Positions 32,420 to 44,800 of a DNA stretch of 64,000 nt are shown here, piece by piece; position 1 is the first letter of the stretch, and every line of letters starts with the position of its first letter. The notes under the pieces were generated by a model. It worked only from the letters and a program-made list of their open reading frames with translations. It made no database searches and had not been told where the DNA came from. Both the position numbers and the translations under genes were made by a program. Source of the stretch: Trichosphaerium sp. ATCC 40318 (lineage: Eukaryota > Discosea > Flabellinia > Trichosidae); contig JALMLS010000048.1 of the NCBI GenBank assembly GCA_038496445.1, positions 1-64,000 of the forward strand. The letters run 5' to 3'.

Positions 32420-33525
32420 ATAAAAGTCCTCCATTGGGTTACCCACACTAGCTCTCCTAAATTCTCTTTTTTTCACAACTCATTTTGACTTGATCAATAT
32501 TCAGAGTACGGTCAGTTGCCTTCTCAACAGCCCTGTTAAATACATAGAAAAGAGGCTTTTCAAGAGTTTAAATTCTGTTGTTAAAATTGTTGAATTGTCA
32601 AGTCCAATTTCCGTTTCAAAATGAACTGTTCACTAGAATAGCAGATGGAGTAGCTCTTCTCTTACGCTTCGTTATTGTTTGGTAACTTTTTACAGTGGAG
32701 TTGAGCCGCATTATCGATAAACAAGATTAACGATCCCAATTTTTAGTAAGCCTTTTACATACCTCATAATTGGACTAATGGCTCCTAGCACGTCAATGAA
32801 ACAAGACTTGCTGGTTAGGACTGAATACGTACTCACGGTGATGAACCAAAGAACGAATAAGATACGTAATGCTTTTCTATTGTATCTCAGAATAATTTAC
32901 AGCTTATATTTTCCACGTGTTGTAAATAATCCACAGTGAAGAGTCTCTTCTACTATCAGCATCCACAAAAAATCTTCCAGCAAAGGAGCACTAGATAATT
33001 GTGCGTTCCTTTCTTGGTGACGTGCAAGAACTTCATTTTTTTTTGGCTTCTTTTTCTCTTACAATGCCATGAAACCGTCACAATCTAAAATTCCTCTCAA
33101 ATAGCAGTGGGGCGTTTAAGTGCATGCACAGTATGTGTCACCAAGTATGACGTACAGGAACTAGATAACCTAATCCGGAACGCGAATTCGCGTTGCATGG
33201 CGTGTATGTGGGCGTTAGATACAGTACACGCTCTCTAAAACGGTTTGGGTAATTTCCCGACAATTAAGCTCAATTAATTGCTTGAAAAAGGTTTGAAGTC
33301 ATTATTGGCATAATTTGGCGGATCTGTAACATAGATACCTATGCTAAACACAATCCTCTTGGGAGTTGCGAAAAAAAATCATGCAAATTACATTTTCTGA
33401 CCACAAAAAGCCTTACTTAACATTCCTCAGTTGTAAAGAAATAAAACACCTCAAGACGGTATCAACAACAATTGGCGCACATTCGAACGCAATTATTTAA
33501 AGGTTTTGGCGAAGATTTTTTTTAA
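32420..33525. other. 1.1-kb divergent intergenic region
   Basis: This lies between divergent genes. No supported gene. Two things are visible: a minus-strand frame of about 45 codons near 32905-33040 (reading EVLARHQERNAQLSSAPLLE) that looks protein-like but has no start or clean splice partners, and a perfect palindrome AACGCGAATTCGCGTT at about 33178-33193. A decayed gene or an unspliceable small gene is possible. Confidence 0.4.
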
Positions 33526-35037
33526 ATGGAGCTTCTTGCAGAAAGTATATACAGACTTATAAATGTGTCACCCTTATGTGCTTGTATTGCTACGTGTTTT
33601 GTCACCTTCGCAATGCGACTTTTTATAATCGAGAATATACTTATTGTGCGGCTTACCAATTGTGCATTGTTTTAAAAAAATGTATGGATATCTAACTCTA
33701 CGCTGTAGCCATACGCTCGTAAATACAGGAAACTCACAGCTGTAAATGCAATCAAGTTTGGAGAGAGCTGCTACTTCTTCCTCTACTACGCTGTTATGTT
33801 TACTTGGGAGGCGTATACGCTTTCTTTTGTGAACTACGTCTGGAAGCCGGAGAATTTATGGACACCATGGCCTCGAGAACCCTCGTACGTTGTTTAATGT
33901 AACATGACGAGCAAGTATCTCAAAAACCATTTTAAAATCCGTTTGATAAAAAAAACAATCTCATGAGCTCAAACTACCCAATTTAGTTTCTCCCTGGGGT
34001 CGGGTACGCCCCAAAAGGTAGGAAAAATTAACGGTTTTTATTAACAGGCCTCATGAGACAATTATTTACTGCACCCAAATCTCAAATTATGCTGCAGCTT
34101 TTGTTTGGTCGCTACTCCCAAGAAACGCCCGAGCTCACCATAAGGATTTTTACGCATTGACAAGCCACCATTTAGTCACGTGTATGCTAATTGGGCTCTC
34201 TTGGAATTACAGGTATGGAGTAATACGCAAAAAAATAGAAAAGTTGGGTAAAAAATTCCAAAAGTATCCCGAATCCCATGTTCTTGGGCAAAATGACCTT
34301 TTTTCTCCAAGCAGCTCCTTTATCTTATTTTTTTACTAGCTTTATGCCTATTGGCATGCTTGTATTGGCTATTCATGACGTGTCAGATATTTTTCTTGAA
34401 GCGGCGAAAATTGCTCATTTTCATGACTTGTCAGTAGCAAAGAACGTCCTATTCGCTGCTTTTGCTGTTGTTTTCTTTGTTACACGTAATATCGTCTATC
34501 CGTTCTGTATAGTATGGCCTGCGTACGTATATTTATTCAAATCTGTTTTACAACAAAGCGGTAACCAACCAAGCAATTTTGGCGTAGAAGAAAAGGAAAC
34601 AAAAGATCCCCTAGTTTGCTTTTTTTTCTGGAAACATTAACTTTATAATAGCCCAATAGCTTTCAAAGTCATAAACATAAAAAATGATACTCAATACTAT
34701 ATGATGCAAATGTGTATGGGATGTCTTTATTTCTTAGCAAGTTTGCACGTCTATTGGTTTGTGCTAATCGTAAAAATGATAATAAGGTTTGACATCTTTA
34801 TTCGGATCTTTCCTCAATTGTCCTGACAATCTCTTTTTTTTTCAGGTCTCTTAAAGCTGGTGATGTACAAAGCGATATAAGGTATGTTTAGTGAACAGCA
34901 TTTAACACCAACGATATAATAATTGTATTGTTTTATTGAAAAAACAAGAACAACTTTTCTGACTTATTCATAGATCCGATGAAGAACTTGAGTACGAACA
35001 AAACTATGAGCAAGATGAATGCAAGAAAGGCAATTGA
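33526..35037 (+). CDS. TLC-domain ceramide synthase (Lag1/CerS type)
   Basis: Ceramide synthases join a sphingoid base with acyl-CoA in the ER. The Lag1 signature spans several exons: 'FGESCYFFLYYAVMFTWEAY' upstream, 'HHKDFYALTSHHLVTCMLIG' (catalytic HH...HH), 'LSWNY', then 'IGMLVLAIHDVSDIFLEAAK' with the conserved HDxxDxxLExAK. Five to six hydrophobic segments, then a C-terminal acidic tail 'DEELEYEQNYEQDECKKGN' after the last helix, typical of this family. Starts MELLAESIYRL; about seven exons. No Hox-like domain is visible, so it is of the fungal/plant rather than the vertebrate CerS2-6 type. Confidence 0.85.
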
Positions 35038-35148
35038 TTCACGCTGAAGCTTATCACATATCTTTTTTTTGCTGTTTGTAGATGTTTGAGTAAAAAAAAA
35101 GAGTAATAGACTCAATACTTAATGTGACTTGTATTTAAGTTCAGCGTA

Positions 35149-37482
35149 ATGTATGCGTTATTTGATAGTAGCATTGCATTACTATTACCGTTGTTATTAC
35201 ACGTACTAATCGTTAATGGAGCTTGTGATTGTCACATTGACCCAAACGGCAACGATTCCACTGTGCGTTTTAATTATTTTTTCACTAGCCCCCTACTGTT
35301 CAAATAGGGCTCTGGGAGCGTTTTATCGCCTTTCTACAGTCTATCCAAATGCATTAATAACGTACAAGAATCTTCGATACAGATATGCGCAGGAGGTACG
35401 CACGTGCGTCGAAATTGTACCTCAAACCACTGCCGACTTTTTACTGTATAATTAAACGACATTCATTCCAAAAACGCTAGGTGGCCAATACACATACGTA
35501 GATGATCAATATATAAACGCGACAGAGTCTAGCTTGCGTATAGAACCCACTAACAATAATGATGACCTTTCTCCATCTTTTTCTAACTTGGCACGTTGTT
35601 AATCACGTGACGAATCGCTAACTTATTTTCAGGTGCTTTCTTTTCCTTCACCAACTGTATCACTTTTTTTGCATTCTGTTATCGTCAGTGGAGACATTGT
35701 TCTTATGTATCCTGGAGTATCAGAAATTAACATACCACCAATATCTTTGAATCAGACTCAATTCTCTGGGCGTAAGCAAAAATACAACATTGTTTTTTAC
35801 CACTATTTAATAACGGTTTACTAGTTCATGTCAAGGCTGCAAGGATGACTTCAATCGCGTCAATAAATCAATTACTTATATCAGATACAACACTACAGAC
35901 AATAGAAATTTCTGCTGTAAATGTAGAAGGCTTTGGTACGGTCTTTAAGATGTTAGATTCTAATGTATTCACTTATAGAGATTTCCGAACTTATAGTTAC
36001 TAACAGCAAGATGGATCTAACAAATTTTAATAACGGTTCGTTGTACATAACCCACGTGAAAAGTTTTTTAAATCTCTTTTTATACAGTCGTCGTTCAACA
36101 CGCTAAACTCAGTGGAAATACTTTCATAAAAATTGGCACGGCCTCAGTTATTACAATGTCAGCAGGTAAGCTTTTTTCATCCGTCACAACCCATAGTAAT
36201 TTACATAACTTATCTTTTGTTGTAATGCAGAAACAAAGAGTATTGTAAATTGCACATTTACTGGTGTTTCTTTGGATACTTCTTCAGATTACATGCTTGA
36301 TGCGCTTGAAATTGAAGGTTCATACTTTCAGTACTACGATGGCAACGCTGTAAGAAATCAAAAGAAAACTACTGAGTTTCTAATAACCGGTTTGTAGCCA
36401 GTAGTAGTTGTTGGTAGGTATGCCTTGGTATCTATCTCAAGTTGTGTCTTCTCAAACAATAGGTGAGAACCCGATAGGCTATTTACTAGTGAGTTATTGT
36501 CTGGCTAACTCTGTACTAAGATGGCAGGCTACAGATATACCTACGTTCTCTACAATATCATTTTATCAGAGCTCACAAAACACTACACATGCTGAGGCAT
36601 CAATTGAGAACACGTCTTTTCTTCAAAACGTGGTTATTTACAAAAACATAAATTTGTATCTTCCTCCTATTTCTACATCAACCTGGACATCTATAACAAC
36701 TGATTCTCTGACAATAACGCCTTCAGGTGCTGGCTTTTTTTAGAATATAATCTCATTATGTGTAGGCACATGTTGGCCTGGTTACGAAGTATATGATGAC
36801 GCTTTCTGTGAAGGCTGCGAACGTGGCTTTTTTTCAAGACGGGGAAAGGAGTGCTTACCGTGTCCTGAAGGTACAACGTGTGATGTAGAATCAACTCATT
36901 GCCATGCTTGCATTCCAGGAACATATGCAAATACCACGTGAGTATTAGTCAAAACGTTTACATACTCACGTTGTATACAAAGAGGGTCGGTCGATTGCTT
37001 TACTTGTCACTATGGAGAAATAGCACCAGAAAATAGGAGTGTTGCGTGCGAACCATGTCCAAGTGGCCATTATACAGAAGATCACCTTTCTTGTACACCT
37101 TGTCCTCCTGGTACTTTGAACACCTTCAACCTGTAATACCCTTACAAAGTGGAATAGATCATTTCTTGCCTTCCAGAGAGTTTGATAATCCGTATAGTCC
37201 ATTGTGCGAGCACTGCTTATGGTGGGAATCAGCGCACGCTGGATCTACGAAATGTGATTGTACGTTTTATTGATGGTAAAATGTTTGTTGAAAACGTGCT
37301 CACATTGTCGTTTATATTTTAAAAGTGTTTACATTTACATAGTTGGGAGCACGTTAATATTTGTTGCTATTGGCGTCAGTATTACTGTTTTGTTGGCAGG
37401 TATCATAATTGCAGGAGGAATCACGTGTCGTCATTTTGCTAATAAAAAGCGTAACGACTATCAACACATACAAGACGACTAA
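35149..37482 (+). CDS. type I surface protein with cysteine-rich (GCC2/GCC3-like) repeats
   Basis: Begins with a hydrophobic leader (MYALFDSSIALLLPLLLHVL). Middle exons (35630-36740) are rich in S/T/V/I strands with polar turns, like a beta-helix or lectin-type ectodomain. Then come cysteine repeats: 'GCERGFFSRRGKECLPCPEG', 'CHACIPGTYANTT', 'CHYGEIAPENRSVACEPCPS', 'GHYTEDHLSCTPCPPGTLN', which match the ephrin-receptor/GCC2_GCC3-like module found on many protist surface proteins. A membrane helix (IVGSTLIFVAIGVSITVLLA) and a short tail (HFANKKRNDYQHIQDD) follow. About 12 exons; the second intron may be only 26 nt (35264-35289). Ligand unknown. Two introns carry CACGTG (35604, 36053). Confidence 0.6.
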
Positions 37483-37652
37483 TTCTATGTACAATAAAAT
37501 ACACACAATACCCAAGTATGTCTTTGTATCGCTTTGGAAAAGGGTTATTTACTCAGAGCACAAGTTGCTTGTAAAACCAAAAAGTAAGAGCGTGTTTGTG
37601 GCTTAAAGAAAAAACGAAATTAAGTGAGAAAGTCTGCTCGTACAAGTTGAAT

Positions 37653-39376
37653 ATGAGGTTATCTTCTCTTGTAATATTCGTTTTTACACTAACATGTATC
37701 ACGTGCTCTGAATCGGTTGATATTTTCTCACCGTCAGTTTTTAATTTCTATTTCTACATAAACACCAACTACGATTTAAACGAAGCCCATTTATTCACTC
37801 TGGAACAAGCGCAAAACCATTGGAAGGTAAAACAAAAAACTTTTCAGTTTATCAGATATCCATTAACGTTGTTTGTAGACGTTTGGCATTCACGAAGGAC
37901 GGCAAGCGTGTGGAAGCTTTCACTCTGTACAATACCTTGAGCGTTATCCGAATTTAAAGCAGAAGTTTGGATCAAACTACTCTGCTGCCATAGACCACTA
38001 TCTCACAATCGGTCTAGCTCAAGGTTCGTTTGTTTTCTTTGTCATAGTTTAAGACAGCTGTCTAGGTCTTTTGGGTTACGTTGAAGGTGGTTATGATGGT
38101 AGATATACTATTCATAATCCTAAAAGTGGCATTTTTATGAGTGCTTCAGATCGTATGGGTGGTGCTGTAGACAGGTACATCATCAAGTTTAACCTCAAGT
38201 CTAGTTTTTCTTATTTTTGTTGTAGCGTTGTTTGGAACAACTATGAGTTCATCAACGCCTGGGTAACCATTTGAGTTTATAACTATTACTAACTCTACAT
38301 AATTGTAAAGGATCATGGTCGGGAGTTGCAGTCGGCTGTCACTAATGGACATGGAGTACTTGAATATCTTTCTTCAATTGAAGAACAAGCTCTGATTTCT
38401 CACCTTAGGAGTGCTTCAATCCAACTGAAGCTGGATCGGGTATTGATTTACATAACCCTACGACAACTACTGTAATTCAAAACATTACAGCTGTTCAGAA
38501 CGAGCTTCAAACTCGAGTACGTCCTCAACGAAGAAAGCAACCTTTTGAATTTCTGTTTAGGTTCTTCCTGCTTTTTGGATGGTTCCAGGAGAGCCTCATT
38601 CCAACCCTACCTCAACATGTTCTAAGGCATTAAATAAAGTTAAAGTATCTAACTACACAATGTCAAAGAAGGTTACAATCGGTAAAGTGTTAACAACATC
38701 GAGAACCTTTTAATCTTACTTTAAATAGGTTTTTCTGGAATTGACAATGCTATTTCGTTCCTATCTAGTGTTTTTGTTCCTCAAGACGATGATATACTAC
38801 AAGTTGAAGCACCTACAGGATACATGAGCAAAGGCTTTGATCACTTTTATAGCATTAACGTTACAACAGGTACCTTACTTTTCTTTAAAGACAGTTTGTT
38901 CAGCCTGTTTAACATTGTCTAGGTGACTTGACTCCATTGCCAACTACAACAGGAGAAATTCCGTTCCCACTCGTATTTAGTACAGCTGATAGTACTCATG
39001 CCATGGGTGCATGGTCTCCAGGGTTACCTTCGCCAGGTACAAGCTAATAAATTTTTGCTCTTTAAATGAACTAGAAAAGACTTACGATTTTTAAAGAGTA
39101 TCCAAGCGCTGGTTACGGGAAATTTCATTTTCACTTCGCAAATGATCCGAACTCAACCAATAAATGGACTTTAGTACACAGGTATTGTAAAGGATACTGA
39201 AAAAAAAACGTGTTTCTTTACATAGGTTTTTTGAAGGTTTTTTTTTTGTTTATTTTATTACTAGAAACAAAAATGTTAAGGCAGGCACAACAATGCATTA
39301 CAACGCTTATATATGTGTTGGTACTTTGCAACAGGTATCCACGTGTATGACTCGTGTACACTCTAAATTTGAATAA
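37653..39376 (+). CDS. secreted protein with HW..G..EGR-type repeats
   Basis: Signal peptide MRLSSLVIFVFTLTCITC. The first two exons contain 'FNFYFYINTNYDLNEAHLF', 'QAQNHWKTFGIHEGR' and 'VQYLERYPNLKQKFGSNYSA' followed by 'AIDHYLTIGLAQGRLGY'. This is the repeated 'YL..YPDL...G.....A..HW...G..EGR' motif seen in many secreted bacterial and algal proteins of unknown role. Further exons give 'WDHGRELQSAVTNGHGECFN', 'PTEAGSGIDL', 'PAFWMVPGEPHSNPTSTC' and 'GKFHFHFANDPNSTNKW'. A galactose- or glycan-binding function is plausible but not shown. About ten exons. Likely extracellular, and neighbour of two other secreted proteins on the same strand. Confidence 0.6.
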
Positions 39377-39600
39377 ACTGGTAAATAAGCCACAATATGT
39401 GTAGACTTAATTGAAAATTGGTAGCTTGTGAACCTTAACTTCACGAGATTGTTTAACAAGAAAATTAGTATGTTAAAAGTGTAATGGATAATTTTCTTAG
39501 TAGTGCCAGCTTGTTCAACAATCCCATAAAGCTCCGCTCCTTTGAATCACAATCATTTAACACCGAGATTATATATACGTCACAACGCGGCAACTCAAAG
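39377..39600. other. intergenic, promoter of RTX-like copy 2
   Basis: 224 bp of A+T-rich DNA between head-to-tail genes. It has no recognisable element beyond ordinary A+T tracts. Confidence 0.4.
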
Positions 39601-41027
39601 ATGAAGGCAATAAAAGCGATTTGTATTCTATGGATTACAATATGTATCTACCAACAAACGTAAATATTTACCTAACTAACCAATGTTAGTTCTAGGCATG
39701 TACCACGCTCAACCACCCATACCCGAAGCGTCTGGCTGCGATTGCGATTGTATGGCTTGTAGTGCTTGCGATTTTGAAAATGCTTGTATGACGGTGACCG
39801 CTACGAGTGGTGATGGTAAGTTCTTTTGCGTTTTTTGAGTTTCTTTTGAATGAACCGTTTTTCCCCACGTGTTTGTAAAATACGTTACAATTACGTTATT
39901 GTGTCTTTGATTTTTCTCCTATTCTTCTAACCAATGTTGCTAGTGCTGCTGGACGGCATCGGTAATTGTGTGATAGTAGAATCAGCTGTAACCGGCGAGA
40001 TTCGTGGAACACAAACCAATGATTGTATCCTTATACAAGGATCAGGGGCAGTCATTAATGAAATCAATAGTAGAAATGGTGATGATTGTATTATTGTACG
40101 AGACGGAGCTACACTAGAAGGACGTATAAGTGGAGGTAAGCTTAGACATAAACTACTTAGTTTGACTTTGATAGGAAATGACAATGATTGTTTACGATTG
40201 ACTCAAGTGACTACATCAGATATTGTAGGAGGTGCTGGAAATGATGATATTATAATAGAGGGAATTACTGTGAACCCGAGGGTGGTTGAAAAACGAGCAG
40301 ATGAGCAGACCCCGTAAGTACTACAATTCAATTTAAGTTGTAAAGTTATTGTTACTTAATGAAGTGAAAGGTCGAGCTTGAATGGGCAAGCTGGTGATGA
40401 TTGTATTAGAGTAACTCCTTTTGATGGTGTTCAACCATTCATGGGAAACGTTTTAGGAGGCGGTGATAATGATTGTATTGATGTTCAAACCAGTGACGTT
40501 CTCACTATTTCAGGTATTTGGAATTATACCTTTGCTTTGTTTAAGTCTAGCTTCTAACTGTTTTAAGGTGGTAATGGTAATGATGTTATGTATGCCAGAT
40601 GTTCTGTTATGGTGAATATGAATGGAGCTGCTGGCAACGATGTAATGATTGTAGAAGAAGTGACAATACGTACTCAATAGCTTCAGGCTGTCATTAAGAC
40701 TTACTTTCCTTAGAACCATTCTCAACTGTTAGGAGTGCTGTCAATGGTGCTGACGGAGCTGATAGAATTCTTGTTGAAAGCCTCACTCAAAACATGGTTA
40801 TACCTAATGGAAGGATAGTTGGTGGTGGAGTTGACGATCCTAATGACAGGTACAACTAATTAAAATTTAGATACTGATTTTGACATTCGTTTAGTTGCTG
40901 TTCTCGTGTAGACCCTTCTGTTTTCGAAGTTGCCAATTGCGAAGATGAAACGTGTCCTCCTATCAGTGAATCAACGTGTCCTAGGCGTATTGGTGATTGT
41001 GTACCGTTTGTGTTTGATAGTAGCTAA
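39601..41027 (+). CDS. secreted RTX-like (GGxGxD) repeat protein, copy 2
   Basis: The paralogue of 10865-12250 with the same design. Signal exon MKAIKAICILWITICI, a 36-nt intron (39661-39696), then 'YHAQPPIPEASGCDCDCMAC' and 'CDFENAC'. Repeat cores: TQTNDCILIQ, SRNGDDCIIV, GGAGNDDIII, GQAGDDCIRV, GGGDNDCIDV, GGNGNDVMYA, GAAGNDVMIV, GADGADRILV, each like an RTX nonapeptide with a cysteine or hydrophobic residue closing the turn. It ends 'NCEDETCPPISESTCPRRIG', matching the C-terminus of copy 1. About eight exons with matching intron positions, so the two copies split after the introns were in place. Predicted secreted, calcium-binding. Confidence 0.75.
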
Positions 41028-41837
41028 AAACAATAAATAATGCTAGGTATTTAAGCGATGAAACACTCGTGACAGTACAGCAAGCTAGTGAGTTCTGTGC
41101 ATTTTGTGCCACATTGAGATTGTGATGCCTTTTACAAAGTTATGGCACTGAGTATTCGTTATTTGAACAATCTACTGAAACTGTCTTTGTACTTCTCATT
41201 CATCCGAAGAATTGCATGGACGTGAGCTTACGGGCAGGTGGTGCTATGCATTCTGACATATAAACACTCTTTGGGTGCTTATCCAGGCTGGTTGTTAGCA
41301 TGCAAAAAGAAAGAAAATAATTGGTGTTTCTTAGCTCCAACACGCAAATGAGCACAAGGCAAGGACCGAAACTTGGAGAATCCGGGTTACAGTAGGCAAG
41401 TGAACCACATATTGATAATATTGATTTACATCATTTTGTTATTTCGTCCATTTATTCCATATTTGTCCAAATGAGCAACCAAGAGATTTGTGTTGTTTGC
41501 AAATGACATTGTTTTGCAAAATTAATACGCGGTACCTGCATTGTCGTCGTTATGGCGTTCATCTATCTTGTTGAATATCTGAATAGCATTGGCTTGCTCA
41601 TGGAAATATGCTGTTCCAACTGCAAATGCGCTGAACTCCTGTACAACACTATGTCCACGTGATGGAAAATTACAAGTATGTTGGTCGCTTTTTTATGATC
41701 ACGTGATTCTACACTAAACTATTAAACGTGGGATAATGTATTTGGTAATAAATAGCGAGCATGCGCCAGGAATAAAATAGCAATTTGGACTATTAGACCT
41801 CTCAACTTAATTTGTTTTTTTTCAGTCTGGTTACATT
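41028..41837. other. 810-bp intergenic region upstream of the SMARCAL1-type gene
   Basis: No gene is supported. Two CACGTG boxes are present at 41656-41661 and 41700-41705 (the second in the palindrome GATCACGTGATT) about 130-180 bp before the start codon, and a pyrimidine-rich tract ends just before the ATG. Confidence 0.5.
41700..41705. promoter_or_regulatory. palindromic CACGTG box upstream of the SMARCAL1-type gene
   Basis: The surrounding GATCACGTGATT extends the palindrome beyond the core. A second box lies 44 bp upstream. Regulatory function is inferred from the palindromic site and its place. Confidence 0.35.
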
Positions 41838-44800
41838 ATGAGAGGTCGAGGGCGTGGCGGTCGCCGTAAAATGCCCCGATGGATGCTAGCCAAGAGGTAC
41901 AGCGAAGCGAAAAAAGCAAAAGCGAAAGAATTAGATAAAATGAACGAATTACAAGTCGTTATACAAGGAAGTGGGTCTACAGTCCATTTAGACTTCCAAT
42001 TGACAGGGCCGCAAACAGCAACTTGCTCGAAATTCAAGAATACCACTATTGAGCAAGAATTCAGGCGTATTAGAGGTTACTCTTATGGTATTCTAAGAAG
42101 TTTGATTTTAAATAACGTTCCCGCCTAACAATTCGTGTAGATAACGCAACCAAATGCTTCTCTATACCTTTAGACAGTACAAGAATTTGCTTAACGCTTT
42201 AGATAATCCTTTTGTTTTAACGTTTATTATTAGGCTTAAAAGACCTTGAAAACGCATTGTCAACGCGTAATGACCTTCCCACAATTAAATTGAACCCTCC
42301 TCCTAAACTTGTTATCAATTTGGTTAAGAAATGGCAAAAACACAGGTACTCTACACTGTCTACGTTCTAAAGCTGTGGAATGAAAGTTGTTTCTGACATC
42401 TGTCAACAGGGCAACACATCAAGCAATAGACTTTACTAAAATACCGTCTAATCTCCTTTGTTCTCTACTGCCATTCCAAATGCGAGGCGTAACGTACGTA
42501 TATTTTTGTTCAGTTTTTGTGAGGAAACCACAAAAACCAGCGCTTCAGGTCATCTTCTGACTTATCCTTCTTATTAATAATAACGCACTAGTTTTGCCAT
42601 TCAGAATAATGGTTCTGTCCTTTTGTTCGGTACGTCAGCAATGAAAAAAAAAGGAATTGAGACTACTTTTTATTCAAACGTAAATGCAGTGCCTTTGTTC
42701 ATTTGTGGGTTTAGACGAGATGGGTCTTGGTAAAACAATACAAGCTATCGCTATATCATCAAACTATGAAGAAGATTGGCCAGTTCTTACTATAGTACCT
42801 TCAGCACTTAAAGATCAATGGGAAGCACAGTTTCGAAGGTAAAGTTATTCTCTACAATTTTTCTGATTGTTCATAAAAGGTGGTTGCCTGACATGACGAG
42901 AGGTTATAGTAGTATTTGTATTATCAGATCTGGGAAAGATAATATACCTAGAAATTCTAAAATATATATTGTCAGCTTTGACATGGTCAGTAGGATAAAG
43001 GCTAAGCTTGATGAACTTGGTTCGTTTTTTTTCCTTTTATTTTTTTTTCTTTTTTGCAATCACTCTTGTTTATTCCTTTCTGCCTTTCTTTCTTCGTCAT
43101 TATTAAATATAACATCGATTGTTTTTTTATTGTTAACTTACTTTTAGATTGTGGTGTTGTTATTGTAGACGAATCACACTACATCAAGAACTTGAAGGCA
43201 CTACGTACAAAGGCTATTGTTCCTTTGATTAAAAAAGCAAAGAGGCAATTATTACTAACTGGAACACCAACTTTATCTCGCCCAGCTGAATTATATGCGC
43301 AATTACAAGCCATAGGTAAGTTTCATTGCTTGAAGAACCCGTTTTGAGGATTCGTTGTTTGTAAAACAAGTCATACTTTACCCTTACAGAGTCTAGGCAT
43401 GCCAATTTTTCCATCTTTCAAACAGTTTTCTTTACGCTATTGTAAAGCGTTTATGGGTCCTCATGGATGGGATACAAATGGTGCTTGCAATCTACAAGGT
43501 AATTAAATTAAAATAACATACTTTTGTTAATTGTGAGAGTTCTAGAGTTACATGCAGTTCTTCGTGCAACGTTGATGGTCAGGAGAGCAAAAGAAGATGT
43601 TATTGAAGATATGCCAGATAAGATAAGGCATACAGCTCTTATAGATCTAGATTGTAGATATGCTGTAAGTGTTTTTTTGTATAGTCACGTGACATTGTTC
43701 TAAAAATAGAATAAAACATAGGGCGATCTTGCAAAAGCTATGAGAAGGTTTAAAGAGAGTACAGCAAAGAGAAGGACTACACCTACTTTTGATGATGAGG
43801 ATCTTCAAGATGGTTCTAATGCTAAGGTTTATATGATGTCTGGTTTAGCAAAAGTGGATGGAGCTGTTTTGTATATTGAAAAAGTTCTTGCAGACAACCC
43901 TGAAGATCAAATAATAGTGCGCTTTGTTCTTGATAGTTTGAAGTATTTTGCTTGTGTTGGCGTCATGTTGGATTGTTAGTTAACTGGTTTTGTGTATTAG
44001 GTTTTCGCACATCATACAGAGGTTCTGGATACAATAGCTAGAAGTTTTGAAGAAAATAACACGCAGTTTATTCAAATTGATGGAAGGTAAGACCAAGTTT
44101 GAGGGTTTAGAACTGTTCTTTTTTTGAAGCTGATTTAAAAAACTTAGAGTGACAGCTAAAGTACGACCTGGATTGGTGAAAGTACGTTATATATTCCGTA
44201 AAAATCTCCATTATTGTCTTCAGTTAACAAAACGTTTTTAGAGATATCAAACATATAAAAAGTTTCGTGTTGCTTTGATGAGTATTACTGCAGCATCTAC
44301 TGGCATCAACTGCAAGTTTTAACAGTGAATTATTATGTTGCTGTAAAAATTTTAATCATGGTTTTCCTAGCAGCTGTGATGATTTTTTTTTCTAGACATT
44401 TTGACATTAAGTAAATTTTTATTAAAAAGCCGTTCTAACCTTTATTCAGTGCAGGTAGCATCCCATGTAATATTTGTCGAGTTGTATTGGAATCCAGGAC
44501 AGCTTATACAAGCGGAGGATAGAGCATATCGTATAGGAACAAAGCATACCGTCCACTGTCATTACCTCATGGCGAAGGTTTTGAACATTTTTTGAGCATG
44601 TAGGCTTACTTATATTTAAGGGCTCTATTGATGATCTTATTTGGCCTATGGTAGAAAACAAGCTTGGTGTAATCACACGAACGCTTAACGGGGTTGATCA
44701 GCGCATGAGAGTTCGTGATCGAACTGATATGAGAGGTGGAAGTAATATCCTTGAAGTGTTGACAAGTGGTGATCCTCCACCTGACTTGGTATTGTTTTTC

